Shown here piece by piece: positions 1-7,704 of a stretch of 64,000 bases of DNA (position 1 is its first letter; each line of letters starts with the position of its first letter). Position numbers and translations under genes: made by a program. The stretch comes from an uncultured Desulfovibrio sp. (GTDB lineage: Bacteria; Desulfobacterota; Desulfovibrionia; Desulfovibrionales; Desulfovibrionaceae), in NCBI GenBank assembly GCA_913063155.1, contig CAJXYU010000002.1, positions 605,910-669,909 on the forward strand, written 5' to 3'. The notes under the pieces were generated by a model, which was not told the DNA's origin, ran no database searches, and worked only from the letters and a program-made list of their open reading frames with translations.

Positions 1-336
1 GCCGAACCAGCCGAAGGCTTCGTCGTAGTCGTGCATGAGACGGCCCTGACCGATGGCCGAGGCCGCCTGCCTCGCGGGGAGGTCGGAGATTCCCTGCGCC
101 ACCTTGGCGCCGAATGCCTCGGCGATTCGGGTGCGGCCGGCCGTGACCGCGCCGGAAGAAACCAGCACGACGCCCATTCCCCGGTCATGGAGCCGGGAAA
201 GCTGTCCTGCCAGGCGGATGATGGTCTCGCGGTTTACGCCATCCTTGGTGGTCAGCACGGCGCTGCCCACCTTGACGACAATGCGTTTTGCCTTTTTCAG
301 CAGTCCCTTGCGGGGATTAATCGATTTCTTGCTCAT
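1..336 (-). CDS. proB: Glutamate 5-kinase, N-terminal part (runs off window)
   Basis: The reverse strand encodes the first ~112 residues of an amino-acid kinase family protein. Visible motifs are RIVVKVGSAVLTT near residue 19 (the phosphate-binding start of glutamate 5-kinases), VVLVSSGAVTAG near residue 57 and a QAASAIGQG segment near residue 92. The enzyme phosphorylates glutamate in the first step of proline synthesis in the cytoplasm. The ATG chosen at 336 begins MSKKSINPRKG and overlaps the end of obgE by 20 nt, which fits a coupled operon. A slightly later start cannot be excluded. The C-terminal kinase half and any PUA domain lie outside the window. The order rplU-rpmA-obgE-proB is common in Proteobacteria. 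Confidence 0.93.
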   Translation of the reverse strand, partial: MSKKSINPRKGLLKKAKRIVVKVGSAVLTTKDGVNRETIIRLAGQLSRLHDRGMGVVLVSSGAVTAGRTRIAEAFGAKVAQGISDLPARQAASAIGQGRLMHDYDEAFGWFG

Positions 337-1375
337 CAGGTTCGGGTTCCTGTTCGGCTGCGTTCATTTCGCGGAGTTGCCGCCACATTTCCGTGACCAG
401 CTCCTCCACACCGTCTCCGTTGAGCGCGGAGATGAAGAATATTGTCTCGCTTTTGCACCTGGACTTGAGGTCGTCAAGTTCGTCGGGGGAAAGGGTGTCG
501 ATCTTGTTGATGACCCTGATCTGAGGCTTGGTGGCCATTTCCTTGTTGAAACGGGCCAACTCCTCGTTGAGCATGTTGTAGCCGTCCAGCGGGTCTTCCC
601 GGTTCAGGTCGTCGGCCGCGAGGATGTGCACGAGGAAGCGGGTGCGTTCCACATGTTTCAGGAAGGTATGCCCCAGTCCCAGGCCTTCGCTGGCCCCTTC
701 GATGAGGCCGGGGATGTCGGCGATGATCATGCGCTCGAAATTGTCGGTCTCCACCACGCCGAGGTTGGGCGACAGGGTGGTGAAGGGATAGGCGGCGATC
801 TTGGGCCGCGCTGCGGAAACCTGTGAGATGAAGGTGGATTTTCCCGCGTTGGGTAGGCCGAGCAGGCCCACGTCCGCCAGCACCTTGAGTTCCAGGCGCA
901 GTGTTTTTTCCTCGCCCGGGAAGCCTTCCTCGGCGTAGCGGGGGGTGCGGTTCACGGACGACTTGAAATGGATGTTGCCGCGTCCGCCCTGCCCACCTTG
1001 GCAGATGATCATCTCGGATCCGTCTTTGGTCAGGTCGGTCACCAGTTTTTCGGAACGGTTGCCTTCCTCGTCCTCGGCCACTTCGTAGATGAGCGTACCT
1101 ACGGGCAAATCGATGTACAGGTCTTCCGCCGCCTTGCCGTACTTGTCCCGCCCCATGCCGGGTTGGCCGTTGCGGGCCGTATAGCGCCGCTTGTAGCGGA
1201 AGTCGTAGAGGGTCACCAGACGGTTCGAAGCGCGTAGGACAACGTCGCCTCCCTTGCCTCCGTCACCGCCGTCCGGGCCCCCTTTGGGGCGGTTGGCCTC
1301 ACGTCTCAGGGATGCGCATCCGTTGCCGCCTCTTCCTGATTGGACGGTTATGGTCGCTTCGTCTACAAATCGCAT
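317..1375 (-). CDS. obgE: Obg/CgtA family ribosome-associated GTPase
   Basis: A 352-residue protein of usual Obg length. The N-terminal glycine-rich Obg fold spans about residues 1-158. The G domain follows with the P-loop GLPNAGKST near 174, the switch II segment IADIPGLIEGA near 217, the G4 motif NKID near 290 and the G5-like segment ISALNGDG near 317. The tail is acidic (EPEPDEQEID). Obg proteins bind GTP/GDP and the 50S subunit and act in ribosome maturation and stress control. The gene lies downstream of rpmA, with a terminator-like hairpin between them, and just upstream of proB on the same strand. Confidence 0.97.
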   Translation of the reverse strand: MRFVDEATITVQSGRGGNGCASLRREANRPKGGPDGGDGGKGGDVVLRASNRLVTLYDFRYKRRYTARNGQPGMGRDKYGKAAEDLYIDLPVGTLIYEVAEDEEGNRSEKLVTDLTKDGSEMIICQGGQGGRGNIHFKSSVNRTPRYAEEGFPGEEKTLRLELKVLADVGLLGLPNAGKSTFISQVSAARPKIAAYPFTTLSPNLGVVETDNFERMIIADIPGLIEGASEGLGLGHTFLKHVERTRFLVHILAADDLNREDPLDGYNMLNEELARFNKEMATKPQIRVINKIDTLSPDELDDLKSRCKSETIFFISALNGDGVEELVTEMWRQLREMNAAEQEPEPDEQEID

Positions 1376-1453
1376 GGTTTTCTCCGGCGCTTAATGCGCC
1401 TGTATGGGAATTGCCGTGTAATACCCCAGTTGTGCGGCTTGGTCCAGGCGCAC

Positions 1454-1488
1454 GAAAAGGGCAGAAGGCATGCGCCTCCTGCCCTCGA
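1454..1488 (-). terminator. Hairpin terminator between rpmA and obgE
   Basis: An inverted repeat lies at 1459-1469 and 1474-1484 with one mismatch and a 4-nt loop. It is followed, on the minus strand, by TTTT at 1458-1455. It lies after the rpmA stop and ahead of obgE, so it probably attenuates rather than fully ends transcription of rplU-rpmA. Confidence 0.6.
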
Positions 1489-1506
1489 AAAATTCGTCGC
1501 GTGTGC

Positions 1507-1776
1507 CTAGGCTTCGGCCGGGACGATGCTTACGCGGGTCTTGACCACGCGCTTGCGGGTGTACTTTTCGTACTTGACGACACCGTCGCACAGAGCGAAC
1601 AGGGTGTAGTCCTTGCCCATGCCGACATTGTTGCCGGGATGAATCTTGGTGCCGAGCTGACGCACGAGAATGTTACCGGCCAGAACTTCCTGACCGCCAA
1701 AGCGCTTGACGCCCCGCCGTTGTCCGGCGCTGTCGCGTCCGTTCCTGGAACTACCACCAGCTTTTTTATGAGCCAT
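1507..1776 (-). CDS. rpmA: 50S ribosomal protein L27
   Basis: An 89-residue basic protein beginning [16 protein letters not shown], the hallmark start of bacterial L27, followed by GVKRFGGQ and the conserved [18 protein letters not shown] stretch. Length and sequence are fully typical. No N-terminal cleavable extension of the Firmicutes type is present. It sits 19 nt downstream of rplU, the usual L21-L27 pair, and functions near the peptidyl-transferase centre of the large subunit. Confidence 0.98.
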   Translation of the reverse strand: MAHKKAGGSSRNGRDSAGQRRGVKRFGGQEVLAGNILVRQLGTKIHPGNNVGMGKDYTLFALCDGVVKYEKYTRKRVVKTRVSIVPAEA

Positions 1777-1795
1777 GATATCCTCCTATCAGGCC

Positions 1796-2107
1796 TTAGG
1801 CCTTGATGGATTTGACTTTCAGTTGAGTATAGTCGTGACGGTGACCCTGGGTCTTGCGAGCGTCTTTCTTGGCCAGCTTGTGGAAGACTATGATTTTCTT
1901 GCCACGGGTGTGTCCCAGCACTTCGCATTCGACCTTGGCGCCGTCAACATAGGGGGCACCGACCTTGGTGTCGCCATTGTTGTCGACCAGAAGAACTTTA
2001 TCCAGAGCCAGTGCATCACCGGCTTCAACCTTCAGAAGATCTACATTAAATTCAAGACCTTCTTCGACGCGGTACTGTTTTCCGCCGGTCTCGATGATTG
2101 CAAACAT
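1796..2107 (-). CDS. rplU: 50S ribosomal protein L21
   Basis: A 103-residue protein beginning MFAIIETGGKQYRV, the conserved L21 start. The start at 2107 is chosen because it matches the family N-terminus and has a GGAGG ribosome site 8 nt upstream. The longer open frame up to 2149 adds residues that do not belong to the family. The C-terminus carries the typical lysine-rich GHTRGKKIIVFHKLAKKD segment. It is the first gene of the rplU-rpmA-obgE-proB run. Confidence 0.98.
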   Translation of the reverse strand: MFAIIETGGKQYRVEEGLEFNVDLLKVEAGDALALDKVLLVDNNGDTKVGAPYVDGAKVECEVLGHTRGKKIIVFHKLAKKDARKTQGHRHDYTQLKVKSIKA

Positions 2108-2137
2108 TATGAATACCTCCGTTCGTAAGAGGCCGCA

Positions 2138-2166
2138 AGCTAGCCGCAATCCCTGTGTTTAGTCAA
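2138..2166 (-). promoter_or_regulatory. Candidate sigma-70 promoter for rplU
   Basis: On the minus strand TTGACT (2166-2161) is followed after 17 nt by CTAGCT (2143-2138), about 30 nt upstream of the rplU start. Spacing is ideal and the -10 box is imperfect. Confidence 0.5.
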
Positions 2167-2278
2167 GCCTCTTGTGCGTTTTTTTCGTCTTTTTTTAATC
2201 TCATCCTTCATGGGGAGGGAATGTTGAATAGTATCCGATAAACGATTAAACATATCAAAATTTATTTGGAGGCCCTCT

Positions 2279-2707
2279 ATGAAACATCTTGCTCAGGCGG
2301 GGCTTCTGCTGCTGATGCTTGTACTTTGGTTGCCCGGGTGTCAGAAAAAGTATGTCGGAAACATCGTCTCTCCCGAGATCGGTGACGACTTCATCCCCCC
2401 GATGACCGAAAACAGAGTCAGCTATGAAAACATGATCGTTGACTATTCGGTGACTCAACTCGACGAGGCGGGAAAATACCGCTTCGAAGGCACTGCCGAG
2501 ATGCGTGGCAAAGCCCAGTCGGGCGTGCGCATCAAGTCCATTGAGTTCCGCATTCTGCCCATCAAGGATGACGTCATCGTGGACAACATCCGTCTCAATG
2601 TACGCGGCTCCGACCCGGATCAGCCCATAAATCTGTTCAAGGAATTCGAATGTAAGGACGGTTTCGATAAACTGACTTTCGATTGGGTGGTCTGGTATTA
2701 CCACTAG
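2279..2707 (+). CDS. Hypothetical outer- or inner-membrane lipoprotein
   Basis: A 142-residue protein with a classic lipoprotein signal: a short basic start, a leucine-rich hydrophobic stretch, and the lipobox LPGC with the modified cysteine at residue 21. The mature part is ~122 residues, mainly predicted beta, ending in DWVVWYYH. It contains no motif I can assign. A strong GGAGG site lies 9 nt upstream of the ATG. It is a single gene, divergent from rplU and followed by a hairpin terminator. Function unknown. Confidence 0.85.
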   Translation: MKHLAQAGLLLLMLVLWLPGCQKKYVGNIVSPEIGDDFIPPMTENRVSYENMIVDYSVTQLDEAGKYRFEGTAEMRGKAQSGVRIKSIEFRILPIKDDVIVDNIRLNVRGSDPDQPINLFKEFECKDGFDKLTFDWVVWYYH

Positions 2708-2730
2708 GGTGTTTATTGAGGATGCTTGAC

Positions 2731-2757
2731 GTCCTGCTTTTGCAGGGCTTTTTATTT
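2731..2757 (+). terminator. Rho-independent terminator after the lipoprotein gene
   Basis: A 7-bp stem GTCCTGC/GCAGGGC with a TTTT loop is followed by TTTTTATTTT, 24 nt after the lipoprotein stop codon. Confidence 0.75.
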
Positions 2758-2796
2758 TGTCGAATTGAATGAAATGTCTCCCAAAAGTGATTTCCG

Positions 2797-3519
2797 CTAC
2801 TGTTTGGCCACGCTCAACACCAACACTTCGACGGAAGTGGCTCCGGCCTTGCGTAGGATCTTGGCGCATTCCTCGAGGGTGGCCCCGGTGGTGAGCACAT
2901 CGTCCACCAGAAGTACGGATTTTCCTTGAATCCGTTTCGTGTCGACGGCGAACGCGCCTTTGATGTTCCTGCGCCGATGCCCCGCCTCCACGTGGGTTTG
3001 GGGGATGGTGTTGCGGGTGCGGGTCAAAGCCCGGGTATCAATCCGCACACCGTGTTTCCCGGCGATGGCGCGGGCCAGTTCCAGGCTCTGGTTGTAGCCG
3101 CGCCACGTGAGTCGTTTTCGGTGCAGGGGGACGGGTAGAATGAGGGTCGGCCGGGATGGGCCGCCGCGTTCGAAAGCTGCAAGCGCGAAGTGTTGGAGCA
3201 GCTTGGATACGTGCAGGGCATCGTTGAACTTGTAGTTGAGAATAAGTTTACGCAGAGGGCCTTCGTGCCGGTTGTGGAAAAGGAGCCGATCCCATGGCCT
3301 GGGGTGCAGGCGGCAGTCCGCGCAAAGGTGTGGAGGGTCGGTCTCAGCGCCGAAAAAAAGCCCGCAGCGGGGGCAGTAGCCTCCCAGGCGCGGACGGAGT
3401 TCATGGGCGCAGATGGTGCAGAGCGGACCGTGCCCGTTGTCGCGCAACCTCCCACAGACCGGGCAGCGTCCGGCAGTCAGTCCCAGGCGTACGAGAAGTC
3501 TCCTGCCCCATGCCTGCAT
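2797..3519 (-). CDS. ComF/GntX-type phosphoribosyltransferase-like protein
   Basis: A 240-residue ComF family protein. The N-terminal half has paired zinc-binding cysteines (CPVC near 14, CTIC near 29, CPRC near 47, CADC near 65). The C-terminal half carries the PRPP-loop motif VLLVDDVLTTGAT near residue 205, as in type I phosphoribosyltransferases. ComF proteins are linked to DNA uptake or handling, but a role here is not shown. The start at 3519 is preferred because ATG overlaps the TGA of the upstream reductase gene (TGATG), a coupling arrangement. The frame stays open to an ATG at 3549, which would add 10 residues. It is the last gene of a five-gene minus-strand operon. Confidence 0.87.
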   Translation of the reverse strand: MQAWGRRLLVRLGLTAGRCPVCGRLRDNGHGPLCTICAHELRPRLGGYCPRCGLFFGAETDPPHLCADCRLHPRPWDRLLFHNRHEGPLRKLILNYKFNDALHVSKLLQHFALAAFERGGPSRPTLILPVPLHRKRLTWRGYNQSLELARAIAGKHGVRIDTRALTRTRNTIPQTHVEAGHRRRNIKGAFAVDTKRIQGKSVLLVDDVLTTGATLEECAKILRKAGATSVEVLVLSVAKQ

Positions 3520-4136
3520 CAGCCGAGGGGCTCCGTGGCGTCTTGCCATGCGTCATACCCCATGCGCCTGATCTCCTTGCAGTAGTTCTCGTGCCCTTCG
3601 AGATCCTTGAATTCGTCTATCCCCCGGTATTGCAGGGTCTGCTCGGGCCGTATGTTGAAGTTGAGGAGAAAATACTTGAGGCTCAGGAGCGCGCCCTCGA
3701 AAAGTCTTTCTCCTTGCGGCCGTCCGGCCACGAACACCGAATAGGACTTGCGTCTGGGCAGCCCGCTTACCCATGGCTCCTTGTCCATCGCTGCCTGCCA
3801 GAATTGCTGGCCCCGGTCCATCCAGGTCTTGAGGCGCGACGGCACATGATAAAAGTAGATGGGTGAAGCGAAAAAGACCACGGGCGCGGCGAAGAGCGGG
3901 GCGAAGAGCTTGGCCGCTTCGTCCCTGGCTCCCAACACGCAGCGGTCGGCCAGCCTGCCGTCCTTGTTCGAGTCGCAGTATCCGCAGGCCAGGCAGTGCA
4001 GCACCTCGTGCTTCCTGAGCCGGATGACCTCGGCCTTGCCTCCGGCCTTTTCGACCCCTTGCCTGAGGAGTTCCGCGGCGTGGTCCGAGTTGCCTCTGCG
4101 GTGGCTGCATGCGTAGATGGCTGCCTGTGCTGTCAT
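3519..4136 (-). CDS. NADPH-dependent FMN reductase / iron-sulfur flavoprotein-like
   Basis: A 205-residue flavodoxin-fold protein. The N-terminus (AAIYACSHRRGNSDHAAELL) is the phosphate-binding loop of the NAD(P)H-dependent FMN reductase family. A cysteine cluster HCLACGYCD near residue 47 resembles the compact motif of iron-sulfur flavoproteins. A later segment VVFFASPIYFYHVPSRLKTW is the second conserved family block. It probably transfers electrons through FMN in the cytoplasm. A GGAAG site precedes the ATG, and the stop overlaps the comF-like start. It directly follows the putative selenoprotein gene, so a shared redox role is plausible but inferred. Confidence 0.85.
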   Translation of the reverse strand: MTAQAAIYACSHRRGNSDHAAELLRQGVEKAGGKAEVIRLRKHEVLHCLACGYCDSNKDGRLADRCVLGARDEAAKLFAPLFAAPVVFFASPIYFYHVPSRLKTWMDRGQQFWQAAMDKEPWVSGLPRRKSYSVFVAGRPQGERLFEGALLSLKYFLLNFNIRPEQTLQYRGIDEFKDLEGHENYCKEIRRMGYDAWQDATEPLG

Positions 4137-4145
4137 GGTTTCTTC

Positions 4146-4385
4146 CTATCCGCCGTACAGCGGTTTCTTGCGGATGAACGTGTAGAACTCGTGGTCTTCC
4201 AATTTTTCGGGACGGATGGCCCACTCAGGATACATATCACTTGTCATGCAGGCCTCGGAAAAGGACTCCGGAGAGCCCTTGCTCTCGATCCTGTAGGTCT
4301 TGGAGTGGAGAAGGTACCACCTTGCCTTCAGTCCAACGCCTCAGCACTTGCCGCGGTTGTCGGCGCGGATGGTATTTGCGCCCAC
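4146..4385 (-). CDS. Putative small selenoprotein (Cys-Sec), UGA read-through
   Basis: I read 79 residues from GTG at 4385 to TAG at 4146, with one in-frame TGA (4343-4341) as codon 15, directly after a cysteine (GKC-U-GVG). The start has a strong AGGAGG site and overlaps the upstream stop as TAGTG. Codons on both sides of the TGA share the strong G/C third-position bias of the neighbours, and the frame continues unbroken for 64 codons. A stem-loop fitting the bacterial SECIS pattern begins 4 nt after the UGA. The product is cytosolic, with no signal or membrane segment and an aromatic-rich C-terminal half (PEWAIRP, HEFYTFIRKKPLYGG). It lies between an MBL hydrolase and an FMN reductase gene. 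I do not recognise the family. The alternative, a 14-codon peptide plus a separate orphan ORF, is less likely because ATG 4247 has no good ribosome site. Confidence 0.7.
4300..4336 (-). promoter_or_regulatory. Candidate bacterial SECIS element
   Basis: Downstream of the UGA the RNA can fold with UUGGA (4336-4332) pairing UCCAA (4304-4300), an internal loop, and an upper 5-bp stem AAGGU/ACCUU (4323-4311) closed by the tri-loop GGU. The loop G is about 22 nt after the UGA. SelB-binding bacterial SECIS elements are known to have a short apical stem with a G at the start of the loop, 16-37 nt from the UGA. The fold was done by eye. Confidence 0.6.
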
Positions 4386-5017
4386 TACAGGTCCCTCCTG
4401 AATTCCGAGAAAAAGGGATTGTGGTGCATCTCGTCGTTCACCGTAGTGTCCGGCCCGTGCCCGGAAAAGAGCCGGGTCTCGGCGGGCAGGGTGAATATTT
4501 TGTCGGCCACGGACTTCTTGAGCACCTCCAGGCTGCCGCCCGGAAAGTCGGTGCGTCCGATGGAACGGTAGAAAATGAGATCACCCACGAAGCAGGCATT
4601 TGCGTCCGGGAAATAAAAGGACAGGCTGCCCGTGGAGTGTCCGGGGGTGGCGAACACCTTGCAGGCCAGTCCGGCGAATTCGTGTTCGCCTTCGTCTATT
4701 TCGTCGAATTCGAATTCCTGGACGCTGGGCAATCCCATCATGCCGCCCCGGCCCAGTTCGGTGGACAGCAGAGGTTTGTCGTCGGCTGCGGCCTTGATTC
4801 GCACGCCTGCGGCGTCGGAGAGGGGCTTGTTGCCGTAGGTATGGTCGAAGTGCAGGTGCGTGTTCAGAATGTGGGTCAGGGTCAGCCCCTCGCGTTCGAG
4901 ATAGGTCAGCACCTCGGCCGGGTCGCCGCCCGGGTCCACCACGACGGCCTTGCCGTCATGGGAAAGCACGTGACAGTTGGTTTCCAGCGGTCCGAGGGGA
5001 AAGGTCTTGATGGTCAT
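4385..5017 (-). CDS. MBL-fold metallo-hydrolase (glyoxalase II-like)
   Basis: A 210-residue metallo-beta-lactamase fold protein of the compact glyoxalase II-like group. The metal motif THLHFDH is at residues 53-59, a second ligand histidine is in ATPGHSTGS near 123, an aspartate is in FVGDLIF near 142, and the last histidine is in LFSGHGPDT near 185. It probably hydrolyses a thioester or related metabolite in the cytoplasm, but the substrate cannot be told from sequence. Its start codon follows the nitroreductase stop directly, and its stop overlaps the start of the putative selenoprotein gene. Confidence 0.9.
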   Translation of the reverse strand: MTIKTFPLGPLETNCHVLSHDGKAVVVDPGGDPAEVLTYLEREGLTLTHILNTHLHFDHTYGNKPLSDAAGVRIKAAADDKPLLSTELGRGGMMGLPSVQEFEFDEIDEGEHEFAGLACKVFATPGHSTGSLSFYFPDANACFVGDLIFYRSIGRTDFPGGSLEVLKKSVADKIFTLPAETRLFSGHGPDTTVNDEMHHNPFFSEFRRDL

Positions 5018-5539
5018 CTAGAATTCCTCCAGCAGGAGTTCGGTCATGGGTTTGCGGTCGGAGCTGCCTTTCTGGTCCGGGTGGCCCACGGCAATGACAG
5101 CCTGGAGTTCATAGTCGTTTTCGGTAAGGTCGACGGCTTTCAGCGAGGCGGCCTGGTCGTTGATGATCTGGCCGAGCCAGACAGTGCCCAGTCCCAGGGC
5201 GTGGGCGGCCAGCATCATGTTCTGGATGCACGCTCCGGCCCCTTGGTGGTCCTTGGTCTCACTGTACATGGCCTCGCGTTTGAGGAGTACGCAGATGAGC
5301 GCTCCGGCTTCCCGCACGATGTGTGCGTACTTGGTGCAACCGGCCAGTTTTTCCCGGCGCTGGTCGTCGCGCATGACCACCAGAAAGCGCCATGGTTGGT
5401 TGTTCAGCCCGCTGGGGGCCCATTGTCCGGCTTCCAGGATGGTCATGATGTCGTCCCTGGAGATCTGTTTGTCCGTGTATTTTCGGATGCTGCGGCGCTC
5501 GCGGATGGCGCGGAGCACGGCATCGGCATTTTCAGTCAT
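5018..5539 (-). CDS. Nitroreductase family FMN oxidoreductase
   Basis: A 173-residue nitroreductase-fold protein. The N-terminal RERRSIRKYTDK block binds the FMN phosphate, followed by EAGQWAPSGLNNQPW near residue 37 and the C-terminal AVIAVGHPDQKG segment. Such enzymes form FMN dimers and use NAD(P)H to reduce quinones, nitro compounds or ring systems. The native substrate is not inferable. It is the first gene of a minus-strand operon running through the MBL hydrolase, selenoprotein candidate, FMN reductase and ComF-like genes. The stop abuts the next start with no gap. Confidence 0.92.
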   Translation of the reverse strand: MTENADAVLRAIRERRSIRKYTDKQISRDDIMTILEAGQWAPSGLNNQPWRFLVVMRDDQRREKLAGCTKYAHIVREAGALICVLLKREAMYSETKDHQGAGACIQNMMLAAHALGLGTVWLGQIINDQAASLKAVDLTENDYELQAVIAVGHPDQKGSSDRKPMTELLLEEF

Positions 5540-5697
5540 TCTGGCTTTCTCCCATTTTCTCTGGCGAAAAAGTGTAGCGTTTCAGCCAGCAACGGGCAAG
5601 GTGATCGGCTTTGCTTTTTTCGACATGGCCTGTGACCTTTGTTACTGTTGAACCGTATATAAGGTGAATTGAACGGAATGGGGAAGCGGATCAACTG

Positions 5698-6264
5698 GTG
5701 ACGCAAATGGAACTGCCGATTGATGAGGAGCACGAAATCGAGATCGTGCGTCATGTGCTTGAAGGCGACGTACAGGCCTTTGAGCTCTTGGTTCTGCGCT
5801 ACCAGAAGCCGATTTACAACTTGGCGTTTCGGGCCACGGCCAGCGAGGATTCCGCCGCGGACCTGACGCAGGAAGCCTTTGCCAAAGCATATGAACGACT
5901 GGAACGGTTCGACAGGAGCAAACGATTTTTTCCGTGGCTGTACACCATAGCCGTCAATGTGGTGCGCGACCACTTGCGCAAGCTGGGACGCGATCGGACC
6001 GTAGGGGTGGCAGACCTTGAGGCGGCCGTGGCTGGCCCGTGGGACGTCGAGCAGAAATCCATGCATGACCGTTTGGTCCTGCAACGGCTTGTGAAGGAAA
6101 TGGAGAAGCTTCCTTTCGACTATCGGGAAGCCTTGATACTCCGTTTCAAACAGGATTTTTCCATGAAGGAGATAGCGCAGGCGCTCGGTCTGAGCCTCAG
6201 TGGGGCCAAGATGCGGGTCAGCAGGGGGCTGCGGATGCTTCGCGAGCGCTTCAAGGAGCAATGA
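5698..6264 (+). CDS. ECF-type RNA polymerase sigma factor (RpoE-like)
   Basis: A 188-residue sigma-70 family protein with only regions 2 and 4. Region 2 is visible as ADLTQEAFAKAYERLERFD then FFPWLYTIAVNVVRDHLRK (about 58-100). Region 4 is LPFDYREALILRF then FSMKEIAQALGLSLSGAKMRVSRGLRML (about 137-183). The GTG at 5698 is used; ATG at 5707 is an alternative. The next gene, a single-pass membrane protein, begins 2 nt after the stop, the usual place for an anti-sigma factor. Confidence 0.93.
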   Translation: MTQMELPIDEEHEIEIVRHVLEGDVQAFELLVLRYQKPIYNLAFRATASEDSAADLTQEAFAKAYERLERFDRSKRFFPWLYTIAVNVVRDHLRKLGRDRTVGVADLEAAVAGPWDVEQKSMHDRLVLQRLVKEMEKLPFDYREALILRFKQDFSMKEIAQALGLSLSGAKMRVSRGLRMLRERFKEQ

Positions 6265-6265
6265 T

Positions 6266-6844
6266 ATGAGTAATGACAGGAAAATGTATTCGGATGAGGA
6301 AATTGGTGGCTTGATTCGGGGAATCCCGGAAATGACTCCTCCGCCCTGGCTCGCTTCGCGGATCATGGAGACCCTTGCCGACAAGCGGTCGGGTGTGTGG
6401 GCCCGTTTCAAAGGGTGGCTGACCACTCCTCAGTCTTTTACGTTCTCTCCCGCGCGGATGGTGTTCGCCTCTCTCCTGATTGTCGCTGTCGTCGGCGTGG
6501 CCGGTATGTTGGGAGGCAGGCTGTCGGAAGTTGGTTCCGGCCAACCCGATGGTCTTGTTCCCGTCAGCTTTGTTTTCAAGGACCCGGCCATGGGTCTCAA
6601 GTCCGTTGCCGTCGTCGGCTCCTTCAATGAATGGAATGCCGAAGAAAATCAGATGAAATATGTGCCCGAGATCGGCATGTGGGTATTCAGGACTCGGCTT
6701 CCGGCGGGCGACTATGAGTATGTTTTTCTCGTGGATGGGGAAACGGTAGTGCAGGACCCGCAGTCCGTTCTTTCCAAAGACGACGGCTTCGGGAACAGGA
6801 ATTCCGTCATTCTGGTAAAGGGTGATCATGAATATCTGTTGTAG
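6266..6844 (+). CDS. Membrane protein with C-terminal CBM48/glycogen-binding-like domain, possible anti-sigma
   Basis: A 192-residue protein. Residues 1-65 are cytosolic and include an EEIGGLIRGIPEMTPPPWLASRIM stretch that resembles the start of sigma-regulator proteins. One membrane segment spans about 68-90 (MVFASLLIVAVVGVAGML). The outer domain (about 105-190) has the beta-sandwich signature VSFVFKDPAMG-LKSVAVVGSFNEWN then LPAGDYEYVFLVDGETVVQDP, typical of the AMPK/CBM48 glycogen-binding family. It starts 2 nt after the ECF sigma gene. The sigma-regulator role is inferred from position and topology. No zinc-finger anti-sigma motif (HxxxCxxC) is present. Confidence 0.85.
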   Translation: MSNDRKMYSDEEIGGLIRGIPEMTPPPWLASRIMETLADKRSGVWARFKGWLTTPQSFTFSPARMVFASLLIVAVVGVAGMLGGRLSEVGSGQPDGLVPVSFVFKDPAMGLKSVAVVGSFNEWNAEENQMKYVPEIGMWVFRTRLPAGDYEYVFLVDGETVVQDPQSVLSKDDGFGNRNSVILVKGDHEYLL

Positions 6845-7592
6845 GGCCCTATGGGGAGCTGTTTTTCTGGTTGTGTTTGCCTCCGCTCCGGCTTTGTCCG
6901 GAAAGGAACTGGAGGCTGCCGTTTCGGCAAGCCTCAACTGCGGCGTGAGCAGCAGTGTAGTCGAAGAGGTGGAGCGGGCAGCACGCAAAGGAGCCGGAAA
7001 GGAGGATGCTGCGGGCCGGATCATCCGCTTGCTCGGTAACGCATGCAGGGCGTCGCTGCCTATGGAAATGCTGGAGCGGAAGGTTGCCGAGGGGCTCGTC
7101 AAGCGGGTTCCGTTGCAGCGCATCGCCGTATTTCTGGAGCGGAAGGTTGCCGATTACGAATTTGTCCGGAGACTGATGGAAACGGTTGGCGACAGAAAGC
7201 CGGATGAACAGTTGCGGCGGGCTGTGACCGTGATGGGCGAGGCGTTGGCTTCAGGGGTTTCGCGGAAGGAGTTGCAGGATATGGTTTTCGCCTTTTCCGA
7301 AAAGGAGTTGCCGGCAGTGACGTTGGGCGTTGAGTTCTACTCCTATCTGTCGTTGGCCGGAGTGAACAGGGCGGACTGCATGCGCATTCTTGAAGCCGGT
7401 TTTGCCAACGATTCCCTGACACCCGCCTGGCTCGGGTTTCCCCGGGTCGTGGCATTGGCGAAGCGCAGGGGCGTCAATGATCGGGAAATCGCCGATGCGG
7501 CCGAACAGGCTTTGAAGGAAAAGGGGGACGTCAAGAGCGCCATGATGCGTCTGGGTTTCACCTCCCGCCCGGTTCCTGAACCAAAGGAATAA
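6828..7592 (+). CDS. Exported hypothetical protein of the ECF operon
   Basis: A 254-residue protein with a signal peptide (MNICCRALWGAVFLVVFASAPALSG, cleavage near residue 24). The mature part is mostly alpha-helical and holds repeated basic/acidic helices such as RIAVFLERKVADYEFVRRLMETVGDRKPDEQLRR. No enzyme motif is recognised. ATG 6828 is used because AAAGGG lies just upstream; the frame also has GTG at 6822. It overlaps the end of the preceding membrane-protein gene by 17 nt, so it belongs to the sigma operon. Role unknown, probably periplasmic. Confidence 0.8.
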   Translation: MNICCRALWGAVFLVVFASAPALSGKELEAAVSASLNCGVSSSVVEEVERAARKGAGKEDAAGRIIRLLGNACRASLPMEMLERKVAEGLVKRVPLQRIAVFLERKVADYEFVRRLMETVGDRKPDEQLRRAVTVMGEALASGVSRKELQDMVFAFSEKELPAVTLGVEFYSYLSLAGVNRADCMRILEAGFANDSLTPAWLGFPRVVALAKRRGVNDREIADAAEQALKEKGDVKSAMMRLGFTSRPVPEPKE

Positions 7593-7704
7593 AAATCTGT
7601 GACCATTCAGCCCGGAGGATCGTATATTGTTTTTGAGTGGCGAAGAAAACGGGATCACGGGTACTCCACCGCTTTGCCGCATCAAACAATTTGAGGAGAA
7701 CTAT

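Noticed and set aside
4341..4343. The TGA as an ordinary stop, leaving a 14-codon peptide
   Set aside because: Strong ribosome site, coding-like frame after the TGA, a fitting stem-loop and no good alternative start make read-through the better reading, though unproven.
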